A stretch of 64,000 bases of DNA. Origin: Ornithodoros turicata. Its lineage: Eukaryota; Arthropoda; Arachnida; Ixodida; Argasidae. The DNA lies in NCBI RefSeq assembly GCF_037126465.1, contig NC_088203.1, positions 104,060,409-104,124,408 of the forward strand. The letters run 5' to 3'. A model generated the notes under the pieces. The model saw nothing but the letters and a program-made list of their open reading frames with translations. It made no database searches and was not told the origin of the DNA. Every line of letters starts with the position of its first letter. Position 1 is the stretch's first letter. A program made the translations under genes and the position numbers. This document shows, piece by piece, positions 61,985 through 64,000 of this stretch.

Positions 61985-64000
61985 TAGTACCTTGAAATTT
62001 CTCCATGAACAATGCCATGTCTTATTTTTTTTTTTTTACATTCCAGACGAAACATAAAAGTGCTCATAATTAGCTGAATGTATGCACATATGTTGTCTAG
62101 ATACTACTTTTTATTTTGCAGTGGGAACCTTGCAGAGAGGAACACCTTCAGAATTCCGTTGGGAAAACGCCAAGGGGCGTGGTTAACCTTTTTTGTTTGC
62201 ATTTTTACGGAACAAACAAGTGCTCATAATTAGGTGAAATTCTCCACACATTTTCTCTGGATAATACCCTTTATTTTGCAGTAGGGGCTGCCCAGAGAGA
62301 GACACCTTTTAGATGTCTCCATGACATATGTCATGTCTTACTTTTTTACGTCCCTGCGAAACATAACAGTGCTCATAATTAGCTGAATATAACCACGTAT
62401 GTTCCCTAGATACTGCTTTTTATAAGTACTCAAATTCTCCACATATAGTCTCTTGTACCTACTCTTTATTGGAGCCGCGCTGAAATAGATATGTACCTTT
62501 TAAATTTCTCCTTGAACAATGCCAGGTCTTACTTTTCTTTTGCACTCCGGGCAAAACATAAAAGGGCTCATAATTAGCTGAATATATGAACATATGTTCA
62601 CTAGATACTTATATTTATTTTGTTCTAGGAACCTTACAGAGCGGAAGGGGAACACGATGGAAAGTGCTGTTGTGACGCCCTACAGCTGGCTAACCTTTTA
62701 GTGACTTCCTGCTTTCGGAGAGAAGCACCTTCAGAATTTCGTTAGGAAGCAACGCCAAGGGGAGTGTAGCCTTTTTTTGCATTTGTTGGGAACAGACAAT
62801 AGTGCTCATAATTGATTGAAATTCTCCACTCGTATACTCTAGACACTGCTCTTTATTTGAGCCGCGCAGAAAGAGACAACTTTTAAATTTCTCCATGAAA
62901 AATGCCATGCCTTACCTTTTTACATTCCTGGCGAAACAAGTGATCATAATGAGCTAAATTTATGCATATAAGTTCTCTAGATGTGAAAAAGTGAACTGTT
63001 TTACACTCCCTTCGAAATGTAACAATGCTCAAATAATATATGCACACATGTTCTCTAGATATTGTTTTTTTTTTATTTTGCACTAGGAACCTTACAGATA
63101 GGAGCACCTTCAGAATTCGGTTAGGGAAAAACGCAAAGGGGTATGTGCATATTTGTATGTGCCCTTTCTTTGCATTTTTAGGGAACGAACAAAAGTGCTC
63201 ATAATGAACTGAATATATGCACATATGTTCTCTAGATACTGCTTTATATTTTGCAGCGGGAACCTTGCGGAGTAGAGACCCTTCAGAATTCCGTTACGAA
63301 AAAAAACGCCAAGGGTGTGTGTGACCCATATTTGCATTTTTAGGGAACAAACAAAAGTGCTCATACTTAGTTAAATTTCATCACATATATTCTCTCGACA
63401 CTGCTCTTTATTTTGCACTAGGCGCCGAGGCAGAAAGAGACAGCTTTTAAATTTCTCCTTGAAAAATGTCATTTTTACATGTCACTTTTTTACATTCCTG
63501 GCGAAACATAAAAGTGCTCATAATGAGCTGAATAGCTGCATATATGTTCTATAGATACTGCTTTTTATTTTGCAGCGGGAACCTTGCGGATATGAGCCCC
63601 TTCAGAATTCCGCGACAAAAAAAAAAAAAGAAAACGCCAAATGGTGTGTGTGACCCATTTTTACATATTTAGGGAACAAACAAAAGTGCTCTGAAAGTGC
63701 ATGTGCACTGAAAGTCTGTGAGCTGAAACTTTCTAAAGAGCATGTAAGCCTCCGCGGCAGTTGGAAAAAATCAACTTCCGGTTTTCCCGGACTGTCCCTT
63801 TAAAAACCCCAAGGGGTTAGGCTTACCCTTTTTCCCATTTTTGGCCAAAAAATAAAAGTGGTCGAGTCGATCTAGAAATAAGCACACAGAATCAGCAGAT
63901 CGTGAGCTTTAATTTGAACCCAAATTCGAGGTCGACAGAGAACCTTCCAGTTTTCGCCTTGAAAAAACCCAAGGGGTTAGGCATACCCTTTTTCCCATTT
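61985..64000. repeat. Diverged tandem array, unit near 160 bp, runs off window
   Basis: The anchor GTGCTCATAAT(T/G)AG(C)TGAA recurs at about 62059, 62220, 62368, 62565, 62809, 62943, 63020, 63196, 63356, 63514 and 63686, mostly 140-196 bp apart. Two unit types occur: one with GGAAAACGCCAAGGGG and GCATTTTTAGGGAACAAAC, the other with TTTAAATTTCTCCATGAA and ACATTCCTGGCGAAACATA. The last part repeats CCAAGGGGTTAGGC at about 63810 and 63972 (162-bp offset). No coding function. Confidence 0.85.

Noticed and set aside
61985..64000. CRISPR array
   Set aside because: Units near 160 bp are diverged along their whole length, without constant short repeats separated by unique spacers; the host is eukaryotic.

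Overview
This 64 kb window looks like intergenic or repeat-rich DNA from a eukaryote, most likely a chelicerate and probably an ixodid tick. The basis is the mixture seen here: tRNA-derived SINEs with long TSDs, CR1/L2-like and RNase H-bearing LINEs, Ty3/gypsy LTR elements, a mariner, and many TIR-bounded MITEs, set in DNA with no long open frames. The species assignment is inference. I found no bacterial-type gene, no rRNA and no intact protein-coding gene. Nearly every recognisable coding stretch is a broken transposable-element ORF. Two places (2.5-2.9 kb and 57.28-58.26 kb) have promoter/first-exon-like signals but no protein I can name.

Layout. 1-4.5 kb: a decayed CR1/L2-like LINE with a 39-bp nested insertion, a 530-bp PIF/Harbinger-type MITE, a full-length SINE (family A), a fold-back element, and the RNase H/zinc-knuckle end of a second LINE. 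4.5-15.7 kb: mostly unassigned sequence with scattered MITEs and SINE pieces. 15.7-21.3 kb: an 834-bp hAT-like element with a perfect 8-bp TSD; a 1.6-kb hAT-like element that contains an inverted-repeat element and a direct repeat carrying two hammerhead ribozymes; then SINE A, a palindromic MITE and a LINE 3' end. 21-34 kb: SINE B copies, a LINE 3' fragment, a broken mariner, and two hairpin insertions with long TSDs. 34-48 kb: a dense run of MITEs (Harbinger-like, hAT-like, TA-target, and a family with CCCAAGCAGCACAA termini). 50.6-55.85 kb: a complete but non-autonomous minus-strand LTR retrotransposon, then a plus-strand Ty3/gypsy pol remnant split by a SINE and followed by a hAT MITE. 57-61.5 kb: candidate promoter, MITEs including an 876-bp near-palindrome, and SINE B pieces. 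62 kb to the end: a diverged tandem array with a unit near 160 bp that runs off the window.

How the parts work together. SINE A ends in the same roughly 43-bp 3' sequence as the LINE at 3.8-4.5 kb, so that LINE family probably mobilised it. The graded 5' truncations with 10-14-bp TSDs fit target-primed reverse transcription. Two tiny insertions (39 and 34 bp), each with an 11-bp TSD, look like extreme 5'-truncated products of another LINE/SINE family. The MITEs have TA, TWA or 8-bp TSDs, and the window holds only one recognisable DNA transposase remnant (mariner), so most were presumably moved in trans.

Most striking: a pair of type I hammerhead ribozyme motifs 288 bp apart in a direct repeat (17.66-18.13 kb). 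This is the arrangement expected of Penelope-like elements or small metazoan retrozymes. The two copies differ at a stem-I position so that one has 5 and the other 6 base pairs.
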